Source: JBQLZO01 sp052168315
GTDB lineage: Bacteria; Planctomycetota; Phycisphaerae; Phycisphaerales; UBA1924
Direction: 5' to 3'
DNA: 64,000 bases
NCBI GenBank assembly: GCA_052168315.1
Contig: JBQLZO010000042.1
Span: forward strand, 62,001-126,000
The stretch's first letter is position 1; each line of letters begins with the position of its first letter. Of this stretch, positions 34,405 through 47,090 are shown piece after piece. The notes under the pieces are model-generated. The model ran no database searches. It saw only the letters and a list, made by a program, of their open reading frames with translations, and was not told where the DNA came from. Position numbers and translations under genes: made by a program.

Positions 34405-35838
34405 TCAATCCTCCGCCCGCTCCCCCTCCGGCGCCATCTTCACCAGCCGCGGATCGAACCGCGCCAGCGGCTCCACCAGATCCGTCTGCCGCGCCATGAC
34501 CGTCGCGATGTCCTTGTAAACCAGCGGGTTCTCATCGATCCCGGCCGAGATTACCGTCACGCCGCGCTCGGCCAGCAGTTCCCGCACCGCGTTCCAGCGG
34601 AAGGTGTTCTTCGCCTGCGTCCGCGACATCACCCGCCCCGCGCCGTGGCTCGCCGAATCCAGCGAGCCCGCGCCGCCCCTGCCGCGCACGACATACCCCG
34701 GCGTCGCCATCGAGCCCGGGATGATCCCCAGCACGCCATCGCCCGCGGGCGTCGCGCCCTTGCGATGCACGATCAGCTCGCGCACCCCGCCGCCATCGCC
34801 GGGGTCATGCACTTCCTTCCACGCGAAGTTGTGGTGGTTCTCGATGCTCGCCAGCGCCCGCGCGCCGAGGTTCTTCACGATGTGCCGATGCACGCACGCG
34901 TGGTTCGCCGCGGCGTACTCACCCATCAGTTCCATCGCCGCGAAGTACTCAGCGCCCGCTTCGCTGTCGAGGTCCAGCCACGCCAGGTGCTTGAGTTCCT
35001 TCGGCAACTCGGGATGCTGCGCCATCGCGATCTTCGAGTAATGATCGCACACCGCCGCGCCCGTGCCCCGGCTGCCCGAGTGCGAGAGCAGCGCCAGATG
35101 GACCCCCGGCTCCAGCCCCAGCGCCGCCGCGTGCGCGGGATCATCAATCGTCAGCGTGCCGAACTCCACGAAGTGGTTGCCCGAGCCCGATGTTCCGAGC
35201 TGCGACCACGCCTTGTCCTTGTTCCGGCTGGTGATCGGGCTCACCGACCAGTCGGCATCCATCACCTCATGCTCGCGCCGCTTCTGGAACGCCGCGCCGA
35301 TCCCGAAGCGCGTCTCCGCCTCGATCGCCTTCGTCAGCCGGTCGCGCCCATGCCCGTGATCCAGCAGCGATGCGGGCATGTCCAGCACCGTCATCCGCAT
35401 GCGGCACGCGATGTCCACGCCCACCGCATACGGCACCACCGCGTTCTCCGTCGCCAGCACCCCGCCGATCGGCAGCCCATACCCGACATGCGCATCGGGC
35501 ATCAGCGCCGCCGCCGCCGCGACCGGGAGCGAGCACGCATTCCGCAGCTGGTCGACCGATGCCTGGTCGAAGTCCTCGCCCGCCTTGCCCCAGTACCGCG
35601 CGGGCGCGAGCCGTTGCCTTGGCACGAATCGCGTCACATCCGCCCGTGCCGCAACCACCGCCGCCGCGAAGGCGCCCCATGTCGGATCATCCACATGATC
35701 CTCCGGCGCCCGAAGAATCCGCGTGATCTCCGCCCTGGCCGTCGCCGCGTCGGGGCGGTGCGCCGCGAGCACCCGGCGCACCGCCTCCATGGGTTCACCG
35801 GCCGGCACGCCGAGCTCAACCAGTCTTCTGTGATTCAT
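34405..35838 (-). CDS. rtcB: RNA-splicing ligase RtcB
   Basis: GTP- and Mn-dependent ligase that joins 2',3'-cyclic phosphate (3'-phosphate) and 5'-OH RNA ends. It has 477 residues. Metal and substrate motifs are visible: LMPDAHVGYGLPIGGV, GVDIACRMRMTVLD (metal Cys), GTSGSGNHFVEFG, LSHSGSRGTGAAV, ENHHNFAWKEVHD, and the guanylylation His in SASHGAGRVMSRTQA. The end VKMAPEGERAED is family-like. Its stop TGA begins on the base after the carB stop on the other strand, so there is no room for a separate terminator. A TPR gene lies 21 bases upstream on the same strand and may share its mRNA. No RtcA or archease is seen. Confidence 0.96.
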   Translation of the reverse strand: MNHRRLVELGVPAGEPMEAVRRVLAAHRPDAATARAEITRILRAPEDHVDDPTWGAFAAAVVAARADVTRFVPRQRLAPARYWGKAGEDFDQASVDQLRNACSLPVAAAAALMPDAHVGYGLPIGGVLATENAVVPYAVGVDIACRMRMTVLDMPASLLDHGHGRDRLTKAIEAETRFGIGAAFQKRREHEVMDADWSVSPITSRNKDKAWSQLGTSGSGNHFVEFGTLTIDDPAHAAALGLEPGVHLALLSHSGSRGTGAAVCDHYSKIAMAQHPELPKELKHLAWLDLDSEAGAEYFAAMELMGEYAAANHACVHRHIVKNLGARALASIENHHNFAWKEVHDPGDGGGVRELIVHRKGATPAGDGVLGIIPGSMATPGYVVRGRGGAGSLDSASHGAGRVMSRTQAKNTFRWNAVRELLAERGVTVISAGIDENPLVYKDIATVMARQTDLVEPLARFDPRLVKMAPEGERAED

Positions 35839-35859
35839 GGCTCATATCCCGCGTTTCGT

Positions 35860-36405
35860 TCAGGCCCCACCTCCACCCACTCCGCGCAGCGCTCGCACCA
35901 CGGTTGTTCGTTCATACACCGATGGCAACCCCGCCCGCCGCTTCGAAAGATGCCGCGTATACCACCGGCGGGCGATCGCGGGACGCCCGGAGTCTTCGTA
36001 GCACTCGCCGATATGGAAACAACAATCGAGCCGCATCGACTGTGCATGGCGCAGGCCCTCGCCGCACGGGCCAAAGGCCAGCCGCTCGACCGGGCACGCA
36101 ATCAGCGACCGATACCCCCGGATCGCTTGATCCCAAAGCCCCCTCGCCTGCGCTAGTTGTGCCCGCTCCAACCGCACGAGCGGGCATCGCGGCGCCAACG
36201 CGTGGGCTCGAGCCAGATGACGCCCCGACTCCGCGAGCCGCCCATCCCGCGTGCAGTACCAGGCGAGTTGCGCAAGCAACCAGTGCGAGTCCGAGCCGCC
36301 ACTCTCGATCATCGCCCGCCGAATCATCCGCTCCGCGCCCGCATATCGACCGGCACGGTTCAGGCGATCGAACCGCTCTTGATCGAACACCGCCGACCGG
36401 CCCAT
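35860..36405 (-). CDS. TPR-type hypothetical protein upstream of rtcB
   Basis: A 181-residue protein from the ATG at 36405, chosen because AGGAGG lies 7 bases upstream. It consists of TPR-like helical pairs: RLNRAGRYAGAERMIRRAMI, LLAQLAWYCTRDGRLAESGR, LVRLERAQLAQARGLWDQAI and CFHIGECYEDSGRPAIARRW. There is no signal peptide. It is probably a protein-interaction module; whether it serves RtcB is unknown, but the 21-base spacing suggests one transcript. Confidence 0.75.
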   Translation of the reverse strand: MGRSAVFDQERFDRLNRAGRYAGAERMIRRAMIESGGSDSHWLLAQLAWYCTRDGRLAESGRHLARAHALAPRCPLVRLERAQLAQARGLWDQAIRGYRSLIACPVERLAFGPCGEGLRHAQSMRLDCCFHIGECYEDSGRPAIARRWYTRHLSKRRAGLPSVYERTTVVRALRGVGGGGA

Positions 36406-36536
36406 GACCGAGCCTCCTGACGCAACACACCACTTGGGGAAGACGAGGCGGGCGCGAGCCTCTGCCGATAGCCAACGACCGATGGCTGGTGCCCGATGCG
36501 CCTGTGCCAATGCGTACAAGCCCTCGAAAACGAAAT

Positions 36537-36566
36537 GAGCCCGCGAGGTTGTTGCCTCGCGGGCTC
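36537..36566 (-). terminator. rRNA operon terminator
   Basis: GAGCCCGCGAGG-TTGTTG-CCTCGCGGGCTC is a perfect 12-bp stem with a 6-base loop just after the 5S rRNA 3' end. On the minus strand it is followed by ATTTCGTTTTCG, a T-rich tract, so it fits an intrinsic terminator for the 23S-5S transcript. Confidence 0.85.
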
Positions 36567-36569
36567 GTG

Positions 36570-36677
36570 TCTCGGCGACGACCTACTTTCCCGCAGAACA
36601 GTATCATCGGCGGCCTGGGCTTAACTGCTGTGTTCGGGATGGGAACAGGTGTGACCCCAGACCTATGGTCACCGAAA
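36570..36677 (-). rRNA. rrf: 5S ribosomal RNA
   Basis: The minus strand reads TCGGTGACCATAGG at the 5' end and AAAGTAGGTCGTCGCCGA at the 3' end, which pair as helix I. The central CCCATCCCGAACACAGCAGT is the universal 5S loop region. Ends are approximate to a few bases. It lies 273 bases downstream of 23S and directly before a strong terminator. Confidence 0.93.
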
Positions 36678-36950
36678 AACCCGGACGGGCCTTTCGACCC
36701 GTCGGGGTGGTATTTCAGATGCAGAGCCGCGGCACCGAGCCGCCACGCGGAGCAACGCGGATGCGCTGCTCGCCATGGCCAAGCCCTGATGCACTGATGT
36801 GCAGTCAGTCATTCAAGTGAAACTGAATGAAGATGATCGAGACATTCGGTGCGACGCGCTGAACCCTGACCCGCTCGGGTGAGCGGGCGGGCGCAGCCGC
36901 CGACGAATCGGGGCATACCAGCCGGATCGAACGCCTTGTCGGCGGCGATC

Positions 36951-39705
<2,755 letters not shown>

Positions 39706-40332
39706 GCCGACAACAACACCCCGATCCACCGAACGAATCCAAAGGACCCGCACGCCAGACCAGAGCAAGGCGGTCGACACCGGAAGACACGAGCCCGATC
39801 ACTCAATCAATCTCGGCCCGCGTCACCGCGGGCCATTCTGCCACGCCGTTCCGGAAAGCCGGAACGACGCCTCAGGGCTCTTCAATCTCGGTGCTTCGTC
39901 GTACGCCCGAACGAAATCCGGGCGACGACATCGCGACTCTGCATCAACATGTCAGAGAGGCTGGCCAGTCAAGCGTTGAGCTGTCCTGGTACCCACGCCG
40001 GCTTGCCGACCGACGCCCCGAAAAGTACGGGGAGAGGATGATACCGCGCACGCATGTCCAGTCAAGCCGACCTGAACACGAATTTCAGCGCTCCCGCCCC
40101 CGAACTCGGGAACGCCGACAAATCACCCCCGCCGCCCCGAAACCCCACCCCAAATCCCCCCGTCCCCCCGATCCATCCACCACCCATCCCCGGGCTGGAC
40201 ACAGCGATGTGCCCGATGCCCATCCGCCGAGCGGCGCCGCCCCACGCCGCCGTGCAGCGCACGCCCCCACCCAGCCTCGCATCCCGCCCCCCAACACACC
40301 CGCACCCCGAACACCCCCCGTTCGCCACCCAC
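39706..40332. other. rRNA upstream region with two strong hairpins; no 16S or tRNA
   Basis: This 627-bp gap between 23S and the pilus-like operon holds no gene. It contains two perfect 8-bp hairpins: GGCCCGCG-TCAC-CGCGGGCC (39815-39834) and CGTTCCGG-AAAG-CCGGAACG (39847-39866). They could be processing stems of the 23S precursor or a terminator for the operon upstream, though neither has a T-run. The 23S promoter must be here; the best -35 is TTGACT (minus strand, near 39967-39972), without a good -10. Confidence 0.5.
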
Positions 40333-42528
40333 TCATCGATCGCGCGGACGCGGGGGCGTGCCCCCACCCCCACCGCCTCCACCTCCACCCGGTCCACCGC
40401 CCGGCCCACCACCGGGAGGAGGAGCTCCACCCCCACCCCCGCCACCACCACCACCACCACCACCACCACCGCCACCCGGGTCCGGCGGAAGCTCCGCTCG
40501 GTCCGTCCCTGGCCGCTTGATCTCCGCGGTCTCGCCCGCTCGGGCCGACTCGCGATAGGTCGCCAGCGTCTCGCTCTCTGCGCCCACCTGGAACAACATC
40601 AACTCGCCCTCTGGCGTCGCGACCAGTACCTCACGCGCTCCGCCCTCCACCGGCACATCCACCAGGTACAGATCCAGCGAACCGCTCACGCTCTCGTCCA
40701 GCGTCTCCGTCTCTTCGAGCAGCGTCCGGTCCGCACCGGTGCCCTCGAACTGGAACAGAGGAAGCTCAACGCCCAGCGTTCCGGTCCCGCCGACACGCTC
40801 ACCCGTCTCCACCGTCGTCTCGATCCGCCGCCAGTACCCGTACAGGAATTCGAACAGTTCGAATGTCGCAGCGCCCGCGCGACGCGCGCTCCCCGTGCCC
40901 AGCCCGCCGATCGCGGAACCCGAGCGCGATGAGACCGCGAACGCCGGGGTCGACACCGGCGTCGGCGTCGGCGTCGACCACTCCGACCACGCGCCCTCGA
41001 GCAGCACCTGCTCGGCCAGTGGGCGCTGCTCCTCATTCAGAATCCGGGCGTTGCCAAACAACGGATTCGTCACGATCGCCCGGAGCCGGTACCGGTACAC
41101 CGCGCCGCGCTCGGCCGTGTAGTCGTGCGCCCAAACAATGAACGACTCCACCTCCGCAGCGCTCAGCGAGGCCGAGGGCTCGTTCAGCACTTCAGCGCAC
41201 GGATCGAGGATCGGGTTGCCCTCGCCATCGAATCCGATCTCGTTCAAGCGCTCGACCGCGGCATCGATCCGCTCCTGGGCCGAATCGATCTGCTGCTGCA
41301 GCCGCTCCCGCCGCCGCTCCTCCTGCCCGGGATCCGGACCGGGTGGACGATCACCGCCTCCACCCCCGCCGCCGCCACCACCGCCCTGGGCCAGAACCGT
41401 CGGCGGGATCACGGCCCAGGATCCATCCGGCACCGGCATGCCCTCCAGCAGCCCCGGCGCAATCCCCGGCAGCGCCCCGCCACCCGGAACCCATGTCCGT
41501 GGCCCACCTCCACCACCGCCGCCGCCACCGGGAATCGGACCGTCCAATTGCCGGCGCAGCCGCTCGATCTCCTGCTCACGCGAACCGATCTCGCGCAGAA
41601 GCCGCTCGCGCTCTTCCATCGCCTCATCGGACGGCACCAGCCGATCCGCCAGCGTCGGCCAGATCCAGCAGTCCGGCGCCAGCAGCCCCACGAACGCCGG
41701 GCGACGAATGAACTCGCGCAGCGCCCGCTCCTGGTTCAGCAGCGTTCCGAAGTCGCCGGGCTCGAATTCCTCCGACCGCGCCAGCTCCAGCGGCATCTCC
41801 GTCCGCGTGACCTGCTCGATCACCCGCCGATCGGTCCACTCCCCCAGTTCCGGATCCCAACGCTCGCGCTCCAGCTCGAATCCCAGGACCTCCATCCGAC
41901 CCTGCCACAGCCGCAGCGGGATGCTCTCGATCCCCTCGCCCTCCGGCGTCGCGTTGAGCGCTTCCAGCAGCGCCGACGATGGGAACGAGGCCTGCACCGT
42001 CGGCACGAACATGTCGTGCGGCTGCGCCTCGGGCGCCAGCGCCGCCAGCGCCTCGGACCGGAAAATCTCGTACGGATCCACCGCGCCGCCGAACACATGC
42101 GTCCTCAGCTCGATCGGCGCGGGCACCGCCGGCACCGCGAACGCCGGCGCATCCTCCGTCCCCCCGGGGACCGCACCGCCCGTCGGGAGCCCCGGCACCG
42201 TGGTGGGATCCGTCCGCGGAAACAACATCGCCATCTCGATCGGCTCGCCATCGTCGGAGATCGCGCTGTTCAGACGCGCCATCAGATCCGGCACCTCTGG
42301 CAGATCTTCGGGCACCGCGAACGAGTTCAGCTCCGACTCGGCCACGCCCGCCTGCTGCCGGATCCGGTCCGCGGCAACGCCCGGCGGCACCGCCGAGTCG
42401 CCCGGAAGATCCACCGTCAGCGGCGTCGCGAACTGCCACACGAAGATCCCCGCCGCCAGCAGACCGAACACCGCGAGCGTGATCTTGTCCGCGTGCTCCT
42501 CGAACGGGTTGATGCCCTTCAGTGCCAT
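40333..42528 (-). CDS. membrane-anchored low-complexity protein, third gene of pilM operon
   Basis: A 731-residue protein from the ATG at 42528 (AGCAGGGC upstream). One membrane helix near the N-terminus (ITLAVFGLLAAGIFVWQF, about residues 16-33) follows a short cytoplasmic part, so most is periplasmic. The middle has Pro/Gly linkers and a coiled coil (RERLLREIGSREQEIERLRR, later QQQIDSAQERIDAAVERLNE). A beta-rich part has YRYRLRAIVTNPLFGNARIL. The end is almost pure Gly/Pro (bases 40356-40480, encoded by GGT/GGC-type triplets). By position it would be a PilP-like partner of the upstream PilM/PilO-like proteins, but no PilP motif is clear. Confidence 0.65.
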   Translation of the reverse strand: MALKGINPFEEHADKITLAVFGLLAAGIFVWQFATPLTVDLPGDSAVPPGVAADRIRQQAGVAESELNSFAVPEDLPEVPDLMARLNSAISDDGEPIEMAMLFPRTDPTTVPGLPTGGAVPGGTEDAPAFAVPAVPAPIELRTHVFGGAVDPYEIFRSEALAALAPEAQPHDMFVPTVQASFPSSALLEALNATPEGEGIESIPLRLWQGRMEVLGFELERERWDPELGEWTDRRVIEQVTRTEMPLELARSEEFEPGDFGTLLNQERALREFIRRPAFVGLLAPDCWIWPTLADRLVPSDEAMEERERLLREIGSREQEIERLRRQLDGPIPGGGGGGGGGPRTWVPGGGALPGIAPGLLEGMPVPDGSWAVIPPTVLAQGGGGGGGGGGGDRPPGPDPGQEERRRERLQQQIDSAQERIDAAVERLNEIGFDGEGNPILDPCAEVLNEPSASLSAAEVESFIVWAHDYTAERGAVYRYRLRAIVTNPLFGNARILNEEQRPLAEQVLLEGAWSEWSTPTPTPVSTPAFAVSSRSGSAIGGLGTGSARRAGAATFELFEFLYGYWRRIETTVETGERVGGTGTLGVELPLFQFEGTGADRTLLEETETLDESVSGSLDLYLVDVPVEGGAREVLVATPEGELMLFQVGAESETLATYRESARAGETAEIKRPGTDRAELPPDPGGGGGGGGGGGGGGGGGAPPPGGGPGGGPGGGGGGGGGGTPPRPRDR

Positions 42529-42696
42529 GCCCTGCTGCCTTTCAGAACTCGCGTCCGCCATGCGCCGGACGATCCGCTTCCTGTGTTCCCCGAGCCCGGT
42601 GCCGATCGAATCCGCCTCGCCGATCGCCCGGCATCGTTTCGTACCCATGCCCGACGCCCGCTTCCACGCCGCCGGGACCGCTCATCCGCCTGCCGG

Positions 42697-44094
42697 TCAG
42701 TTGCGACCGCCGCCGCCATCGCCGCCGTCGGGCATGCTCCCATCGTCCATCCCGCCATCGCCGCTCGGCGTCGGCGCGATACCCAGACGCTCGCGCACCC
42801 TCGGCGGCATCGCCGGCACACGCCACTCGCGGAAGTACGCCAGCTCGACACGCAGCGAGAGCTGCACCAGGTTCGCCTGCCCGTAGTCGTACCCATGCAC
42901 CAGATCCGCGCCGGGCGGGATCGTCACCGCCTGGCTCTGCTCCAGCACCGTCAGGAAGTTCGTCCGGTTGATCGAATCGATCACCTGCGGCAGGCGCAAC
43001 GGATCCACGATCAGATCCACCGTCGCGTACCGGATGTCGTACAGCCCGTTCGGCTTGTTCGGATGCCCGAACCGACCCGTGTGCGCCCAGGTGTAGTCCG
43101 GCTCGATCGGCGTCGTGCCGTCGGGACCCGGACCCGCTGCCGCACCCTCATCACCCGACGGCGCATCACCCCGTCCCCCGCGACCACCACGCCCGCCCTC
43201 ATCGCGCGCCGAGAGCCATGGCTCGATCGAGATCGAAAGCACCCGCTTCACCGGGCCGCTCAGCACCGTGCCCGCCGACCCGTCGGCCTGCGTGTTCGCC
43301 GATGAGATCCCATCCAGCAGATCCTCATGGATCCAGGTCGCCTCCTGCCACTCCCACATCCGCTCAAGCGATGGAAGGTCCGTCGGCGACGACCACGGCA
43401 GCCAGTCCGACAACTCCAGGAACATCGACGCATCCCCGTACACCCGCACCTCGTTGGCTCGCCCCCGGTAGGTGCCAAGACGCTGCGCGACCAGCACCGC
43501 CTGGATCGCCTCGATGTCCGCGGGCTCGAGCTCCTGCGAGGTCGTTCCTCGCAGCACCCGCTCGCGCTCGCGATCGAAGGTCAGCTGCAGCTGCTCGAGC
43601 ACCGTCTGCATCTCCGGTGGCGCGCCGAATCCGAACCGCTCAAGCATCGCATCGTGCGCTGATGGCCACCGGCGCAGGAACTCCTGCGTCAGCCGGATCC
43701 GCGCCGAGTCGTTGATCGGCTCCGGGAACAACTGCTCCGACGCCGCGGCCCCGTCCACGAGCAGTTCCTTGCCCCGCGAATTCCGCTCCACCGCGGACGC
43801 GCGGATCTGCAACGCCTGATCCTTGATCGCAGCGCGACGCTCACGCACCGCCTGCGTCATCCGCTCCGACGGACGCCGCTGCGCTTCGAATGGAGATTCG
43901 CCCGGCTCCACCGCCGGGATCGTGTAATTCGTCTGGATCCCGCGGAGATCGTTCACCGCGCGGCTCAGGTCAGACTCGACCTGCGCCGTCAGCCCAGCGG
44001 TCATCTTCATGCTGAAGAAAACCATCACGGGCACCGCGATCAACGCGACCACCACCGGAATCAACACCAGAAGGTTCTTCTTCACCCAGTCCAT
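42697..44094 (-). CDS. PilO/PilN-like inner-membrane protein
   Basis: A 465-residue protein starting 3 bases after the pilM stop, so it is co-translated. It has a short cytoplasmic start, one membrane helix (LLVLIPVVVALIAVPVMVFF, about residues 8-27) and then a coiled coil (QVESDLSRAVNDLRGIQTNY), the layout of type IV pilus alignment proteins PilN/PilO. The C-terminal domain contains FGHPNKPNGLYDIRYATVDL and VDPLRLPQVIDSINRTNFLT, reminiscent of a ferredoxin-like PilO fold. It is longer than usual PilO (about 210). An Asp/Gly-rich tail closes it. Function is inferred from position and topology. Confidence 0.65.
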   Translation of the reverse strand: MDWVKKNLLVLIPVVVALIAVPVMVFFSMKMTAGLTAQVESDLSRAVNDLRGIQTNYTIPAVEPGESPFEAQRRPSERMTQAVRERRAAIKDQALQIRASAVERNSRGKELLVDGAAASEQLFPEPINDSARIRLTQEFLRRWPSAHDAMLERFGFGAPPEMQTVLEQLQLTFDRERERVLRGTTSQELEPADIEAIQAVLVAQRLGTYRGRANEVRVYGDASMFLELSDWLPWSSPTDLPSLERMWEWQEATWIHEDLLDGISSANTQADGSAGTVLSGPVKRVLSISIEPWLSARDEGGRGGRGGRGDAPSGDEGAAAGPGPDGTTPIEPDYTWAHTGRFGHPNKPNGLYDIRYATVDLIVDPLRLPQVIDSINRTNFLTVLEQSQAVTIPPGADLVHGYDYGQANLVQLSLRVELAYFREWRVPAMPPRVRERLGIAPTPSGDGGMDDGSMPDGGDGGGGRN

Positions 44095-44097
44095 GGC

Positions 44098-46389
44098 TCA
44101 GGCTCCCGCCTCGTCGTCAGTCGTCGTCGTGTCGCTCGCGTCATCTCCGCCCTCGGCCGTCTGCCCGACGGGAGCCGAAGGATCGGCCAGGTTGGCGAAG
44201 AACGACACCGTGTACCGGAACACCGGGCGGTCAGTGCCCAACCGCAGCGGCGCTGCGGGCAGCGGCGCCAATTCGCTCAGTTCCGCCGGCCCGCCATCGC
44301 CACGCGGCGCATCGCCCGGGCGCGGAGGATTCGGCGATGGAGAAGGCCCGGGACCCGGACCCGGCGCTGGACCACCGCCACCGCCTCCGCCTCCCCCCCC
44401 ACCACCTCCACCCCCGCCTCCGGGCGGGAACGGCATCGGCCCGCCACCGGGAGAGGGCGCATCGGGGCGATCAGGACGCGGACGATCCGGACGCGGCGAA
44501 CGACCATCCTCACCCGCCCCAGGACGCGCCGGCCTCGGTGGCATCGCCGCACCCGCCGCGCGAACCTGCGCGAACTCAACCTCGCCGATCGACGGCACGC
44601 CGACCAGCGTGTAACGCCACGCCGAACGCTCCGCATGCTCGCGCAGCCACGCCAGCACCGTGTCGTTGAACGCCGCGCGATCGTCCGAATGCGTCTCGAT
44701 CGACAGCGTGATCCGCAGCGCCCCGAACTGCCCGGCCGTCGGACCGCTCGGCTCGCCACCCTCGCCGCCGCGCGGACGACCCGTCCGACCACCATCGCCC
44801 TCACCACGCTGCACTCGCAGCGAAGTGCCGGGACGCACATACGCCACATCCCACGACGCCAGGTCGTACACAAAGGTCTCGATCGTCGCCCGCTCCGGCG
44901 CCGCCTCGCCCTCGCCCTCGCCATCCCCGCCGCCCGGGCTCGGAGCGGGCGTCGGCGTCGGCGAAGGCGCCGGCGCGGGCGCCTCCGCAAGCGAGATCAG
45001 ATCCCGCTTCGCCTCCGCCGCCGCGAGCATCGATGCCATGTCGTCCAGCACATACCCGTGCAGATCCTTCCCAACGAACAGGCGCAGCACATTCACCGGC
45101 GCGAACGCGAGCTCCGTCTCCGCCATCGCCGCCTCGGCCTCGCCCTTCAGACGCTGCCCGAGGTTCTTCACCGTCTGCAGCTCGCGCATGCTCTCGATGT
45201 TCGGGATCGATCCCTGCGCCGTGATCGGCTTGAAGAACGACGCCGCGCCGCCGACAAGAGCCACCAGCGCCGCCGCGATGAACACAGGCGTCTTCCGCTT
45301 CCACATCTCCTCGCGGATCACCGACACCGGAACCAGGTTCGCACGCACCGGCGTCAGCCCGAGACCCTGCAGCGCCAGCCCGTACGCCGTGGCCATGTTC
45401 ATCGACGAGGCCTCGAAGTCCGCCGAGCCCGGGCCCTCCATCGAGATCCGGTTGAACCGGTCGAGGCGGAACACATCCACCGACAACTGGCTCGCCAGCA
45501 GCTTCCGCAGCCCCATCAGCTTGAAGGTCGAACCGAGCCCCACAAGACGCACCAGCTTCGACTCGCGGTGCCCCTCCATGTAGAAGTTGATCGAGCGCTG
45601 CACATCCTGAACGAGATCAGAAAGCAGCGGCTTCAGCGCCTGGAACACATGACGCTTGTACTTCGATGTCTCCGCCTCGCGCTTGAGCTTCTCGGCCTTC
45701 GTGTAGCTCAGATCGAACTCGGACATCAACGCTTCCGTGAAGTGATGCCCGCCGATCGGGAAGGTCCGGATCCACAACCGCCCACCCTCCGCGATGATCA
45801 GGTCCGTCGACATCGTCCCGATGTCCAGGATGATCGTCCCCGGTGTCCGCTCGTCGAACCCGAGGTCGTACGCGATCGCGTTGTACGCCGCCACCGGGCT
45901 GATCGTCAGCTCGTCCGGCTTCAGCCCCGCCTCGCCCCACAACGCCATCTTCTCGCCCACCTTCTCCTTCGTGATCGCGAAGATCCCGACCTCGAGATCA
46001 GGCGAGTCCGGCGAAGCAAAGGTCTGGTAGTCCCACTCGACTTCCTCGATCGGGAACGGGATCTGCTGCACGGCCTCGAACTTCACCAGGTTCGCAACCC
46101 CCTTCGCCTCCACCGGAGGAAGCTTGGCGAACCGCGCGAACGACTGGTGCCCGGGAACCGACGCCACCACAGCGCTCGTCTTCAACTCATCCCGATACCG
46201 CGTCACGAACTGGCCCAGCGCCAACCGGATCGCCTCCGCCTCGTCCGTGTCCGGCGAGGACAGCACGCGCTTGTGCGGCACGATCACGAAATCCGCCAGC
46301 CTGGCGCTCTCGCCATCCCGCTCGAGCTTGACCGCCTTCAGAGCGTTCGCGCCGATCTCGACGCCCCAGCACGCATTCTTCGATGGCAT
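44098..46389 (-). CDS. pilM: PilM fused to a PilN-like membrane/periplasmic part
   Basis: A 763-residue protein from the ATG at 46389 (GGAG 6 bases upstream). Residues 1-350 are the actin-like PilM ATPase: WGVEIGANALKAVKLERDGE, ILDIGTMSTDLIIAEGGRLW (phosphate loop, about 185) and LVGLGSTFKLMGLRKLLASQ. A membrane helix (PVFIAAALVALVGGAASFFK, about 367-386) and a coiled coil follow, as in PilN, so PilM and PilN appear fused. The rest has long Pro/Ala and poly-Gly tracts (Gly run near 44385-44420). It would organise the inner-membrane platform of a type IV pilus or type II-like secretion system; no pilB, pilC or pilQ is in this window. Confidence 0.85.
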   Translation of the reverse strand: MPSKNACWGVEIGANALKAVKLERDGESARLADFVIVPHKRVLSSPDTDEAEAIRLALGQFVTRYRDELKTSAVVASVPGHQSFARFAKLPPVEAKGVANLVKFEAVQQIPFPIEEVEWDYQTFASPDSPDLEVGIFAITKEKVGEKMALWGEAGLKPDELTISPVAAYNAIAYDLGFDERTPGTIILDIGTMSTDLIIAEGGRLWIRTFPIGGHHFTEALMSEFDLSYTKAEKLKREAETSKYKRHVFQALKPLLSDLVQDVQRSINFYMEGHRESKLVRLVGLGSTFKLMGLRKLLASQLSVDVFRLDRFNRISMEGPGSADFEASSMNMATAYGLALQGLGLTPVRANLVPVSVIREEMWKRKTPVFIAAALVALVGGAASFFKPITAQGSIPNIESMRELQTVKNLGQRLKGEAEAAMAETELAFAPVNVLRLFVGKDLHGYVLDDMASMLAAAEAKRDLISLAEAPAPAPSPTPTPAPSPGGGDGEGEGEAAPERATIETFVYDLASWDVAYVRPGTSLRVQRGEGDGGRTGRPRGGEGGEPSGPTAGQFGALRITLSIETHSDDRAAFNDTVLAWLREHAERSAWRYTLVGVPSIGEVEFAQVRAAGAAMPPRPARPGAGEDGRSPRPDRPRPDRPDAPSPGGGPMPFPPGGGGGGGGGGGGGGGGGPAPGPGPGPSPSPNPPRPGDAPRGDGGPAELSELAPLPAAPLRLGTDRPVFRYTVSFFANLADPSAPVGQTAEGGDDASDTTTTDDEAGA

Positions 46390-47090
46390 AACCGCTCCGC
46401 TGCGCGTTCCACGCGCCTGACACCCAATCACACGCACGCGAGCCGAACAACGACGACCGCGCGATCACCAGTCCACTCCTCGCCCGAGGGCCCGGCCACG
46501 CCGAACCCGCGAGCGCCCAGTTCACCCCCCCACTCCTCTCCCAACCCGCAGCCCTGCCCCACCGCCGCCCCGCGCCCCCGTAACCACCCCCGAACGCCGC
46601 CGAGCCAATGGAGACCCGCCCGGCGCCACACTCACCCCGCTCCCACCCCCTGCGGGCATCGACCGGCACTCTACCGAACACGCCGGGAACGGGTCGGCAC
46701 CCTCGCGAGGCCACAATCCGTCCACTCCCGTCCCGACCCATCCCATCGCCCCCTTCCATATTTCCTATACTGCTATCAGATAAACGGCCCACGAACCGCC
46801 AGAGCGCGCCCGCCCCATACGCATGCGCGACACCCGAGGTTTTCACCCCTTCAAGCCGCGACGGTTCCCCATCTTCTTTATGGCTCTTCTCCCGACCCGC
46901 GATGGCTCGCCACCGCGGGCGCTGTAGACTCTCCACTCGCCACGCCCGACCGGACCACGGCAAGCCGGACGGAAGTGGCAATCACCGGCCCCACCTCGCC
47001 TTCCCGCGACGGGCACACCGGACGCTGGGCTCCGCCCACGCTCGCACTGTCAATCCCACCCCATTGCCGCCGTCTCCACCGAGTCTCCCA
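46390..47090. other. divergent intergenic region between pilM and the S1-repeat gene
   Basis: No gene is supported in these 701 bases. Two less GC-rich islands are likely promoter zones: 46757-46785 (contains TATACT at 46766) and 46855-46885. CCGCG...CGCGG near 46900-46922 forms a weak hairpin. I could not place a confident -35. Confidence 0.4.

Noticed and set aside
36681..36950. Spacer tRNA between 23S and 5S
   Set aside because: No T-loop or anticodon arm could be found on either strand.
40358..40558. Poly-Pro and poly-Val open frames opposite the pilus-operon gene
   Set aside because: They are the antisense reading of the Gly/Pro-rich 3' end of the 40333-42528 gene.
42519..43305. Second gene overlapping the pilus operon on the plus strand
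   Set aside because: The frame is Arg/Pro/His-rich antisense of the two pilus-like genes and has no start signal.
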